Positions 44,013-51,734 of a stretch of 64,000 bases of DNA are shown piece after piece. Positions within the stretch are counted from its first letter, which is position 1. The number at the start of each line of letters is the position of its first letter. The notes beneath the pieces are model-generated. The model did no database searches. It worked only from the letters and a program-made list of their open reading frames with translations, and was not told where the DNA came from. A program made the position numbers and the translations under genes. Origin of the DNA: MAG-120531 sp038125995. GTDB taxonomy: Bacteria; Bacteroidota; Bacteroidia; Flavobacteriales; Flavobacteriaceae. The stretch spans positions 1 to 64,000 of the forward strand of contig JAYPEX010000001.1 of assembly GCA_038125995.1 (NCBI GenBank), read 5' to 3'.

Positions 44013-47000
44013 TTGGCACTAAAAAAAGACATCATTGCTCAATTAGAAAAACGCATTTTAGTACTCGATGGAGCCATGGGAACCATGATTCAAGAGTACA
44101 AATTTACGGAAGAGGATTATCGTGGAGAGCGATTCGCAGATTGGCCTTCACCACTTCAGGGGAATAATGATTTATTAACTCTAACCCAGCCAGAGGCGAT
44201 TAAGACCATTCATCGCAAATATGCGGAGGCGGGTGCTGATATTATTGAAACCAATACCTTCTCTTGTACTACTATTGCTATGGAAGATTACCAAATGCAA
44301 GAATTGGTCTATGAGTTAAATTTTGAGGCGGTGAAACTCGCCAAAGAAGTCTGTGAGGAGTTTACGAAAAAAGATCCCTCAAAACCTCGTTTTGTTGCAG
44401 GGAGTGTGGGGCCTACCAATAAGACAGCAAGTTTGTCGCCCGATGTCAATAATCCCGGTTTCAGAGCCATTTCATTTGATGAGTTAAAAATAGCCTACAA
44501 GCAACAAGTTGATGCTCTGGTCGATGCTGGAGTAGATATTATTTTAGTCGAAACGATATTTGATACCTTAAATGCAAAGGCAGCATTGTTTGCTATCGAA
44601 GCTGTCAATAAAGAACGCTCGATCGATGTGCCGATTATGATCAGTGGTACCATTACAGATGCTTCTGGTAGAACTCTTTCTGGACAAACTGCTGAAGCCT
44701 TTTTAATTTCGATGGCGCATGCTAATTTATTATCCATTGGTTTTAATTGTGCTCTTGGTGCTGATGCCTTGACTCCACATCTAGAGGTTTTGGCGCAGAA
44801 AGCTCCTTTTGCAGTATCAGCGCACCCAAATGCTGGTTTGCCAAATGCTTTTGGAGCATACGATGAGACAGCCAATCAGATGGCTGCTCAAATAAAGAAT
44901 TATATCGAAAAAGGACTGGTCAATATCGTTGGAGGATGTTGTGGAACAAGGCCAGAACACATAGCAGCTATTGCTCAGGAAGCTTCAAAGGGAACACCTA
45001 GGGTATTTGATCAGAATAAGGATCATCATATGAAGCTTTCTGGTTTAGAACCTTTAGTGATTACTCCAGATAGTAATTTCATCAATATTGGAGAACGTAC
45101 CAATGTGGCAGGATCTAGAAAATTCCTTCGACTCATTAAGGATCGCTTATTTGATGAGGCTCTTGACATTGCAAGAGATCAGGTAGATAATGGTGCTCAG
45201 ATTATCGACATCAATATGGACGATGGTCTCATCGATGGTAAGGAGGCTATGGTAGAATTCTTACATCTAATTGTTTCTGAACCGGATATTTCAAAGGTTC
45301 CCATTATGATTGATTCTTCCAAATGGGAGATTATTGAAGCGGGTCTTCAGGTCGTTCAGGGGAAATGTGTCGTTAATTCGATTTCACTTAAAGAAGGAGA
45401 AGCAAATTTTATCCAACAAGCTACATCGATCAAACAATACGGCGCAGCTGTTATCGTGATGGCCTTTGATGAGGTAGGACAAGCTGATAATTACGATCGC
45501 AGAATTGAAATAGCCAAAAGATCTTATGATATTTTGGTAGATCAGGTGAATTTCCCAGCAGAGGATATCATCTTTGACCTCAATATATTTCCAGTTGCTA
45601 CCGGGATGGATGAACACCGTAAAAATGCGATTGATTTTATAGAAGCAACGCGATGGGTACGAGAAAACTTACCACATTGTAGTGTGTCTGGAGGTGTGAG
45701 TAATGTTTCTTTTAGTTTTAGAGGAAACAATCCAGTTCGTGAGGCTATGCATTCGGTGTTCTTATATCACGCGATTAAAGCGGGTATGAATATGGGAATT
45801 GTCAATCCAGCTTTATTAGAAGTATACGATGACATACCTGAGGATCTTTTGGAGCATGTTGAAGATGTGATTTTAGATCGAAGAAATGATGCAACGGAAC
45901 GTCTGTTAGATTTTGCTGAAACGGTAGTGGGAACTGCAAAAGAATCCAAGGTAGATCTCTCTTGGAGAGAAGAACCCCTTCAAAATAGAATCACTAGAGC
46001 ACTCGTTAAAGGAATCGACACCTATATTATTGAAGATGTTGAGGAAGCGAGATTGGCAAGTAAGAAAACGATTGAAGTCATTGAAGGTCATTTGATGATT
46101 GGAATGAATGTAGTTGGAGATCTCTTTGGTGATGGTAAGATGTTTTTACCACAGGTGGTCAAGTCGGCTCGTGTTATGAAAAAGGCAGTAGCCTATTTGC
46201 TGCCCTTTATCGAAATAGAAAACAATCAATCAGGTGAGAAAACTAAGGCAGCTGGTAAGATCTTAATGGCGACTGTCAAGGGTGATGTTCACGATATCGG
46301 TAAGAATATTGTATCGGTCGTTTTAGCATGTAACAATTACGAGATTGTAGATCTTGGAGTCATGGTTCCACCTGAAAAGATTATTGCCAAGGCCAAGGAA
46401 GAGCAGGTAGATGTCATAGGACTCAGTGGACTGATTACCCCATCCTTAGATGAAATGGTTTTCTTAGCCAAAGAAATGAAACGCGAAGGATTTCAAATAC
46501 CCTTACTCATTGGGGGAGCAACGACTTCTAAAGCGCATACTGCAGTAAAGATTGCGCCTGAATACCCCTATGGAGTAGTTCATGTCAATGATGCTTCCAG
46601 AGCAGTAACGGTGGTAGGAGACTTGCTTCAAGAGGAGACCAACGAACATTACAAACAGGAACTTCAAAAAGAGTACCAGGAGTTTGCCCAGAAGTTCTTG
46701 GCTCGAACCAAAAAGAAAACCTATGTGTCACTTTCGGTAGCAAGAGCCGATAAAGTAGCTCTGAATTGGGATGAATTTCAAACAGTAGAACCGAAGGAGA
46801 AAGGGGTGAAGATTTTAGACTTAAATCTCAACGATCTAAAAGCATTTATCGATTGGACTCCCTTTTTTAGATCTTGGGATTTACACGGAAAATATCCTGC
46901 TATTTTAACCGATAAGGTTGTTGGAGAACAAGCGACGAGCTTGTACAAAGATGCTCTTGGTACTTTAGAGGAACTCATCGCTCAAAAGCAACTGCAAGCC

Positions 47001-47675
47001 AAAGCTATTTTTGGAATTTTTGAAGCGAATAGTAATGATAGTGATGATATTGAATTTGCTAATGGCAAGGTGTTTAGAACGCTTCGTCAACAGCTTAAGA
47101 AGCGAGATGGTGCCTCCTATAGAGCACTTAGCGATTATATTGCTCCTAAATCCTTAAATAGGACGGATTATATAGGTGCTTTCTGTGTGTCGGTATTTGG
47201 AGCAGATGAACGCGCAAAACAGCACGAGCAAAATCACGATGACTACAACGCCATCATGGTTAAAGCCATTGCTGATCGTTTTGCTGAAGCAGCTGCTGAA
47301 TTCCTCCACAAAGAGGTTCGAACCAATTATTGGGGGTATGCTAAGGATGAGGTTTTAACTAATTATGAGCTCATCGCTGAACAGTATAAGGGAATTAGAC
47401 CTGCCCCAGGTTATCCAGCTTGTCCAGATCACTTGGAAAAAGAAACGATTTGGGAATTACTAGATGTCGAAAATGCAATTGGGGTAACGCTTACTGAAAG
47501 TCTTGCTATGTGGCCAGCAGCATCTGTATCTGGATACTATTTTGCACATCCCGAAGCCAAGTATTTTGGAGTTGGAAAAATTACTAAAGAACAATTAGAG
47601 GAGTATGCCCAAAGAAAGGGAATTGCGATTGAAAAAGCAGCAAAGTGGCTCGCTCCTAATTTAGCAAACGAATAA
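44013..47675 (+). CDS. metH: Cobalamin-dependent methionine synthase MetH (full length)
   Basis: 1220 residues with all four modules: homocysteine domain with zinc cysteines (GFNCALGAD about 244-252 and GGCCGTRPEHI about 308), methyltetrahydrofolate domain (FINIGERTNVAGSRKFLRLI), B12 domain with the cobalt-binding DVHDIGKNIV (about 757-766), and the C-terminal SAM-binding activation domain (RPAPGYPACPDH near residue 1128, WPAASVSGYYFAHP). The start is TTG: an in-frame stop lies just upstream and no ATG occurs before the conserved LDGAMGT. Converts homocysteine to methionine. In some relatives MetH is split in two; here it is one chain. Confidence 0.97.
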   Translation: MALKKDIIAQLEKRILVLDGAMGTMIQEYKFTEEDYRGERFADWPSPLQGNNDLLTLTQPEAIKTIHRKYAEAGADIIETNTFSCTTIAMEDYQMQELVYELNFEAVKLAKEVCEEFTKKDPSKPRFVAGSVGPTNKTASLSPDVNNPGFRAISFDELKIAYKQQVDALVDAGVDIILVETIFDTLNAKAALFAIEAVNKERSIDVPIMISGTITDASGRTLSGQTAEAFLISMAHANLLSIGFNCALGADALTPHLEVLAQKAPFAVSAHPNAGLPNAFGAYDETANQMAAQIKNYIEKGLVNIVGGCCGTRPEHIAAIAQEASKGTPRVFDQNKDHHMKLSGLEPLVITPDSNFINIGERTNVAGSRKFLRLIKDRLFDEALDIARDQVDNGAQIIDINMDDGLIDGKEAMVEFLHLIVSEPDISKVPIMIDSSKWEIIEAGLQVVQGKCVVNSISLKEGEANFIQQATSIKQYGAAVIVMAFDEVGQADNYDRRIEIAKRSYDILVDQVNFPAEDIIFDLNIFPVATGMDEHRKNAIDFIEATRWVRENLPHCSVSGGVSNVSFSFRGNNPVREAMHSVFLYHAIKAGMNMGIVNPALLEVYDDIPEDLLEHVEDVILDRRNDATERLLDFAETVVGTAKESKVDLSWREEPLQNRITRALVKGIDTYIIEDVEEARLASKKTIEVIEGHLMIGMNVVGDLFGDGKMFLPQVVKSARVMKKAVAYLLPFIEIENNQSGEKTKAAGKILMATVKGDVHDIGKNIVSVVLACNNYEIVDLGVMVPPEKIIAKAKEEQVDVIGLSGLITPSLDEMVFLAKEMKREGFQIPLLIGGATTSKAHTAVKIAPEYPYGVVHVNDASRAVTVVGDLLQEETNEHYKQELQKEYQEFAQKFLARTKKKTYVSLSVARADKVALNWDEFQTVEPKEKGVKILDLNLNDLKAFIDWTPFFRSWDLHGKYPAILTDKVVGEQATSLYKDALGTLEELIAQKQLQAKAIFGIFEANSNDSDDIEFANGKVFRTLRQQLKKRDGASYRALSDYIAPKSLNRTDYIGAFCVSVFGADERAKQHEQNHDDYNAIMVKAIADRFAEAAAEFLHKEVRTNYWGYAKDEVLTNYELIAEQYKGIRPAPGYPACPDHLEKETIWELLDVENAIGVTLTESLAMWPAASVSGYYFAHPEAKYFGVGKITKEQLEEYAQRKGIAIEKAAKWLAPNLANE

Positions 47676-47679
47676 GATT

Positions 47680-48630
47680 ATGAAAATTACCGATCATATC
47701 CATCAGGCAAAAGACACCTTGTTTTCTTTTGAAATAGTACCTCCAGTGAAAGGGAAGGGAATACAAGAATTGTTTAACAATATCGATCCGCTGATGGAGT
47801 TTAAACCTCCATTTATCGATGTGACTACTTCGAGAGAACAGGCCATTTACATTCAAAAAGAGGGTGGATTAGAAAAGCAGATTACCAGAACTAGACCAGG
47901 AACAGTTGGAATCTGTGCTTCAATTATGAATAAATACAAGATCGATGCGGTTCCTCATGTTATCTGTGGAGGTTTTACCAAAGAAGAAACTGAGTACATG
48001 CTGGTTGATTGTCAGTATTTGGGAATTGAAAATGTGATGGCACTCAGAGGAGATGCTCGTAGAGAAGAGGCCTTTTTTGCTCCTACAAAGGGAGGGCATA
48101 CCTTTGCATCGGAGCTCGTTACTCAAATAAAGAATTTAAACAAAGGAAAGTTTTTATACGAATCAACAGAGGATGGAATTTTTTCTGATTTCTGTGTAGG
48201 TGTAGCTGGATACCCAGAAAAGCACATGGAGGCTCCTTCACTAAAGACTGACTTACAAAGATTACAACACAAGGTAGATCAGGGAGCTGATTATGTCGTA
48301 ACACAGATGTTTTTTGACAATCAAAAGTACTTTGAATTTGTAAAGGCAGCGAGAGCAATAGGAATCACTATTCCAATCATACCAGGAATTAAGCCTATTG
48401 CAGTGAAGCGTCATTTAAATATCTTGCCACAGGTGTTTAAAATAGACCTTCCACAAGATTTAGTCGATGCAGTGGAGGCCGCTAAGGACAATAAAGCTGT
48501 GAGAGAAGTTGGAACTGAGTGGGCAATTCAACAATCCAAAGAACTTAAGGAGGCTGGAGTACCTGTTCTTCATTACTATTCTATGGGTAAATCTGATAAT
48601 ATTTACAATATTGCAAAAGCCTTGTTTTAA
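47680..48630 (+). CDS. metF: Methylenetetrahydrofolate reductase
   Basis: 316 residues. It makes methyl-tetrahydrofolate, the methyl donor for MetH. Conserved segments: FSFEIVPPVKG (about residue 14), IDVTTSREQA, LALRGD-type NVMALRGDARREE (about 127), ADYVVTQMFFDNQKYFEF and PIIPGIKPI. It is the last gene of the methionine operon, 4 bases after metH. Confidence 0.97.
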   Translation: MKITDHIHQAKDTLFSFEIVPPVKGKGIQELFNNIDPLMEFKPPFIDVTTSREQAIYIQKEGGLEKQITRTRPGTVGICASIMNKYKIDAVPHVICGGFTKEETEYMLVDCQYLGIENVMALRGDARREEAFFAPTKGGHTFASELVTQIKNLNKGKFLYESTEDGIFSDFCVGVAGYPEKHMEAPSLKTDLQRLQHKVDQGADYVVTQMFFDNQKYFEFVKAARAIGITIPIIPGIKPIAVKRHLNILPQVFKIDLPQDLVDAVEAAKDNKAVREVGTEWAIQQSKELKEAGVPVLHYYSMGKSDNIYNIAKALF

Positions 48631-48768
48631 AAACAATTAAATTCATCCCTCTAAAATATACTCATATTGAGCTAAATTGTGATGAATTATGCTAATTATG
48701 TAAAAATCACTTGATTTCGTTTGCTCAACTAAATTTAAATACTAATTTAGCAGCTCAATAAATAAACG
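48631..48768. other. Intergenic region between metF and the aromatic leader
   Basis: 138 bases of AT-rich sequence. It contains a long-armed inverted repeat (AATTCATC 48640-48647 and GATGAATT 48681-48688) without a T-run, so there is no convincing terminator for the metF transcript, and then the promoter of the aromatic operon. Confidence 0.5.
48720..48750 (+). promoter_or_regulatory. Promoter of the aromatic amino acid operon
   Basis: TTTG (48720-48723), a 19-base spacer and TAATTTAG (48743-48750, seven of eight bases of TAnnTTTG). Transcription would start near 48757, about 12 bases before the leader peptide ATG. Confidence 0.5.
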
Positions 48769-48825
48769 ATGAACACTCAATTTTATACAAACGCTTATTT
48801 TTACTTCTATTTTAATAGGGGCTAG
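48769..48825 (+). CDS. Phe/Tyr leader peptide of the aromatic operon
   Basis: An 18-codon frame, M-N-T-Q-F-Y-T-N-A-Y-F-Y-F-Y-F-N-R-G then TAG. It has four Phe and four Tyr codons, six of them consecutive (48796-48813). It has an in-frame stop just upstream and lies after a promoter and before an intrinsic terminator that abuts pheA. This composition is that of an attenuation leader peptide, comparable in principle to pheL of enterobacteria but with Tyr as well as Phe, as fits an operon that makes both. Confidence 0.78.
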   Translation: MNTQFYTNAYFYFYFNRG

Positions 48826-48873
48826 GGGCTTTATATAGTATTTGAGAAATCAACATAAAATTATAGAAGTCCC
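48825..48873 (+). promoter_or_regulatory. Antiterminator pairing of the Phe/Tyr attenuator
   Basis: GGGGCTT (48825-48831), which begins at the last base of the leader stop codon, is complementary to AAGTCCC (48867-48873; six Watson-Crick pairs and one G-U), and AAGTCCC contains the 5' arm of the terminator. A ribosome stalled on the Phe/Tyr codons would leave this arm free; one finishing at the stop would cover it. AGGGGCT is present twice in tandem (48817-48830). Confidence 0.65.
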
Positions 48874-48894
48874 GCAAAAGCGGGATTTTTTTTT
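48867..48894 (+). terminator. Attenuator terminator directly before pheA
   Basis: TCCCGC (48870-48875), loop AAAA, GCGGGA (48880-48885) and nine T (48886-48894). The pheA ATG starts at 48898. A terminator so close to a start codon makes sense as a regulated attenuator. It might also serve as the end of upstream transcripts. Confidence 0.88.
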
Positions 48895-48897
48895 AGA

Positions 48898-49725
48898 ATG
48901 AGTTTAACGATAGCAATACAGGGGATCAAGGGATCCAATCACCATCAAGTAGCTTTAGACTATTTTGGAACTGATATTTCACTCAGTGAGTGTGATAGCT
49001 TTGATCAGATGGTTCGTCAGATACTCGAAGGTAGTGTTGATAAGGGGGTGATGGCCATAGAAAATTCTATTGCGGGTTCTATTATACCGAACTACGCACT
49101 TGTTCATCACAACAAGCTTCATATTATTGGAGAACACTATTTAAATATCCATCACCACCTCATGGCTTTAGAAGGTCAATCATTGGAGGATATTAAAGAG
49201 GTGCATTCGCATCCTATGGCACTTCTTCAGTGTAAGAAATTCTTTGATGAGTACCCTCATATAAAGTTAGTGGAGTCTAGTGATACTGCTGATTCTGCTA
49301 AATACATTCAGGAGAAAAAGCTCTTGGGTGTGGCTGCTATTGCACCAAAGAAAGCTGCTGAATTATACCATCTGGAAATCATAGCTGATGATATTCAGAC
49401 GATTCAACACAATTCGACTCGTTTTATCATTATTAAGTCAAGTAATAAGGAACTTCCAAAGAGTGAAATCAACAAGGCATCTCTTCGTTTTGTATTGGAT
49501 CACAAAAGAGGATCCCTTGCTACGGTGCTGAACGTATTAAGTGATTGTTCGATTAACCTAACGAAGATTCAATCCTTACCGGTAATTGACGTGCCTTGGA
49601 AATACGCCTTTTTTGTAGATGTGACCTTTGACAAGTATGAAGACTACCAAAAAGCCCATTCACTATTGGAAATTATGGCAGAAGAATTTTTAGTCTTAGG
49701 AGAATATAAAAATGCTCGATCATGA
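48898..49725 (+). CDS. pheA: Prephenate dehydratase
   Basis: 275 residues. It converts prephenate to phenylpyruvate. The catalytic domain (about 1-180) has QGIKGSNHHQVALDYF, MAIENSIAGSI, HSHPMALLQC and the catalytic TRF in HNSTRFIII. The ACT domain (about 195-275) has SLATVLNVLSDCSINLTKIQSLPV; the usual Phe-binding ESRP is here QSLP, so feedback inhibition by Phe may be altered. No chorismate mutase domain: that lies on the DAHP synthase at 51.7 kb. The mRNA leader ends in an attenuator; the 3' end overlaps the aminotransferase gene by 4 bases. Confidence 0.95.
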   Translation: MSLTIAIQGIKGSNHHQVALDYFGTDISLSECDSFDQMVRQILEGSVDKGVMAIENSIAGSIIPNYALVHHNKLHIIGEHYLNIHHHLMALEGQSLEDIKEVHSHPMALLQCKKFFDEYPHIKLVESSDTADSAKYIQEKKLLGVAAIAPKKAAELYHLEIIADDIQTIQHNSTRFIIIKSSNKELPKSEINKASLRFVLDHKRGSLATVLNVLSDCSINLTKIQSLPVIDVPWKYAFFVDVTFDKYEDYQKAHSLLEIMAEEFLVLGEYKNARS

Positions 49726-50870
49726 TTGAAAATGCCCATAGATTACAATCTGTAAAAGAGTATTACTTCTCACAAAAATTGAGAGAGGTAAGAGGTTTAA
49801 TGGCCCAAGGAAAGCCAATCATAAATATGGGAATAGGTTCTCCTGACTTGCCACCTTCTCAAAAGGTGCTCGATGCACTTACTGATGCTATTTCGCATCC
49901 ATCAGCACATCAATACCAATCGTATCAGGGACTCCCTGAGTTAAGAGAGGAGATGGCGAATTTTTACAAGACCTATTACGGAGTGTCTCTAGATCCCACT
50001 AGTGAAGTATTGCCTCTGATGGGATCCAAAGAGGGAATCATGCATATTTCTATGGCCTTCTTAAATCCTGGAGATAAGGTATTGGTTCCAAACCCTGGAT
50101 ATCCAACCTACACCTCTGTAACGCGCTTGGTAGAAGCAGAGCCTTTATTTTACAATTTAGAAGAAAAACACAATTGGTTTCCACAGGTAGCTGATTTAGA
50201 ACAAATGGATTTAAGTCGGGTAAAACTCATGTGGCTCGGATATCCTCATATGCCTACTGGGGCTGTAGCTGAAGATGCTGATTTGGAGGCTTTAATTGCC
50301 TTTGCTCAAAAGCATCAGATACTACTTGTAAAGGATAATCCATACAGTTTTGTGCTCAACAAAACCCCCAAGAGTATCCTTGCCCTAGAAGGTGCTAAAG
50401 AAGTCGTTTTAGAACTTAATTCGCTCTCAAAGTCATTCAATATGGCAGGTTGGAGAGTTGGAATGCTCATGGGAAGAGCTGATTTAGTAGAAGCGGTTCT
50501 CAAAGTAAAAAGCAATATGGATTCTGGAATGTTTTACGGAATTCAAAAAGGAGCCATAGAAGCCTTAAAAGCTCCTAAGTCATGGTTTGATGGACTTAAC
50601 GAAATTTACGCTAAACGCAGAAAGGCGATCTTCGCATTAGCTGACAAACTCAATTTGAGTTATGATCCTTCAGCTGTAGGAATGTTTGTGTGGGCAAAGA
50701 TTGGCGATGATCATACCACAAGTGAAATGATGGTAGATCAACTCTTATACGAGTTTAATGTCTTTATCGCACCAGGAACAATATTTGGATCAAACGGTGA
50801 AGGCTATGTGCGTTTTTCACTTTGTGTTCCTGAAGAAAAAATTGTTGAAGCATTAAATCGATTTAACTAA
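49722..50870 (+). CDS. Class I/II aminotransferase (probable aromatic aminotransferase)
   Basis: 382 residues, fold-type I PLP enzyme. The PLP lysine is in LNSLSKSFNMAGWRVGM (about residue 235); NMGIGSPDLPPS, YQSYQGLPELREEMANFY, VPNPGYPTYTS and the C-terminal GYVRFSLC with the substrate-binding Arg are conserved. Its place between pheA and tyrA implies transamination of phenylpyruvate and hydroxyphenylpyruvate to Phe and Tyr. Substrate range is inferred from context only. Confidence 0.88.
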   Translation: MIENAHRLQSVKEYYFSQKLREVRGLMAQGKPIINMGIGSPDLPPSQKVLDALTDAISHPSAHQYQSYQGLPELREEMANFYKTYYGVSLDPTSEVLPLMGSKEGIMHISMAFLNPGDKVLVPNPGYPTYTSVTRLVEAEPLFYNLEEKHNWFPQVADLEQMDLSRVKLMWLGYPHMPTGAVAEDADLEALIAFAQKHQILLVKDNPYSFVLNKTPKSILALEGAKEVVLELNSLSKSFNMAGWRVGMLMGRADLVEAVLKVKSNMDSGMFYGIQKGAIEALKAPKSWFDGLNEIYAKRRKAIFALADKLNLSYDPSAVGMFVWAKIGDDHTTSEMMVDQLLYEFNVFIAPGTIFGSNGEGYVRFSLCVPEEKIVEALNRFN

Positions 50871-50871
50871 G

Positions 50872-51729
50872 ATGAACGTATTTTTAATCGGTGTAGGTTT
50901 AATAGGAGGGTCTTTTGCTAAGGACCTAAGAATTCAATACCCTGACACCACTTTCTACGGAATCAGTAGAAGAGAGGCAACTCTTGACAAGGCTGTGGAG
51001 CTTGGAATTATCGATCACAAGGCTATTATGGATGATTTGTCTAAGGCTGATGTCGTCATCCTCAGTATTCCAGTGGATGTCAGTGTTCCAGTTCTTGTCG
51101 ATGTATTGGATCGAATTTCAGAAAAATGCTTGGTTTTTGACGCAGGATCGATTAAAGAACCGATTTGTGAGGCGGTGAAGAATCATCCCAATCGCAAAAA
51201 CTTTTTAGCTTGTCACCCTATTGCAGGTACTGAATTTTCAGGGCCAGAAGCAGCTTTAGAGGGTCTGTATAAAGATAAAACCATGATCATCTGCGAAGTG
51301 GAAGCTACCGCTTTTAAACTTCAAGAAAAAGCAGTTGAGCTCTTTAGAGCAATTGGGATGCGAATTCGCTATATGAATGCCAAGTCACATGACAAGCATA
51401 TAGCATATGTGTCTCATCTATCACATATTAGCTCATTTATGTTAGGGAAGACGGTTATTGAAAAGGAAAAAAATGAAAATGATATTTTTGACATGGCTGG
51501 ATCAGGTTTTGAAAGCACGGTTCGACTTGCCAAAAGTTCACCAGCAATGTGGACACCTATATTTGCTGAAAATAAATCTAATGTCATAGAAGCATTAGAA
51601 GAATATATCTCTAATTTAACAGCATTCAAAAAATTGATGGAAGATGATTCCTACGAGGCTGTTTTTAACGAGATGGAACAAACGAATAAAATAAAGGAAA
51701 TATTAAATGGGATTCCCCATAATAATTAA
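50872..51729 (+). CDS. tyrA: Prephenate dehydrogenase
   Basis: 285 residues. It oxidises prephenate to hydroxyphenylpyruvate. The NAD-binding GVGLIGGSFAKDLR (residues 7-20), the catalytic His in FLACHPIAGTEFSGPEAA (about 116) and the SHDKHIAYVSHLSHISS segment are present. It has neither a mutase nor an ACT domain. It starts one base after the aminotransferase gene. Confidence 0.95.
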   Translation: MNVFLIGVGLIGGSFAKDLRIQYPDTTFYGISRREATLDKAVELGIIDHKAIMDDLSKADVVILSIPVDVSVPVLVDVLDRISEKCLVFDAGSIKEPICEAVKNHPNRKNFLACHPIAGTEFSGPEAALEGLYKDKTMIICEVEATAFKLQEKAVELFRAIGMRIRYMNAKSHDKHIAYVSHLSHISSFMLGKTVIEKEKNENDIFDMAGSGFESTVRLAKSSPAMWTPIFAENKSNVIEALEEYISNLTAFKKLMEDDSYEAVFNEMEQTNKIKEILNGIPHNN

Positions 51730-51734
51730 TTAAA

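Noticed and set aside
48640..48688. Inverted repeat AATTCATC/GATGAATT as the metF terminator
   Set aside because: Loop of 33 bases, AT-rich arms and no T-run; it does not look like an intrinsic terminator.
48769..48825. Leader frame as a random short ORF
   Set aside because: Rejected because eight of 18 codons are Phe or Tyr, it has a promoter upstream, an antiterminator arm at its stop, a terminator after it and Phe/Tyr genes behind; chance is a poor explanation.
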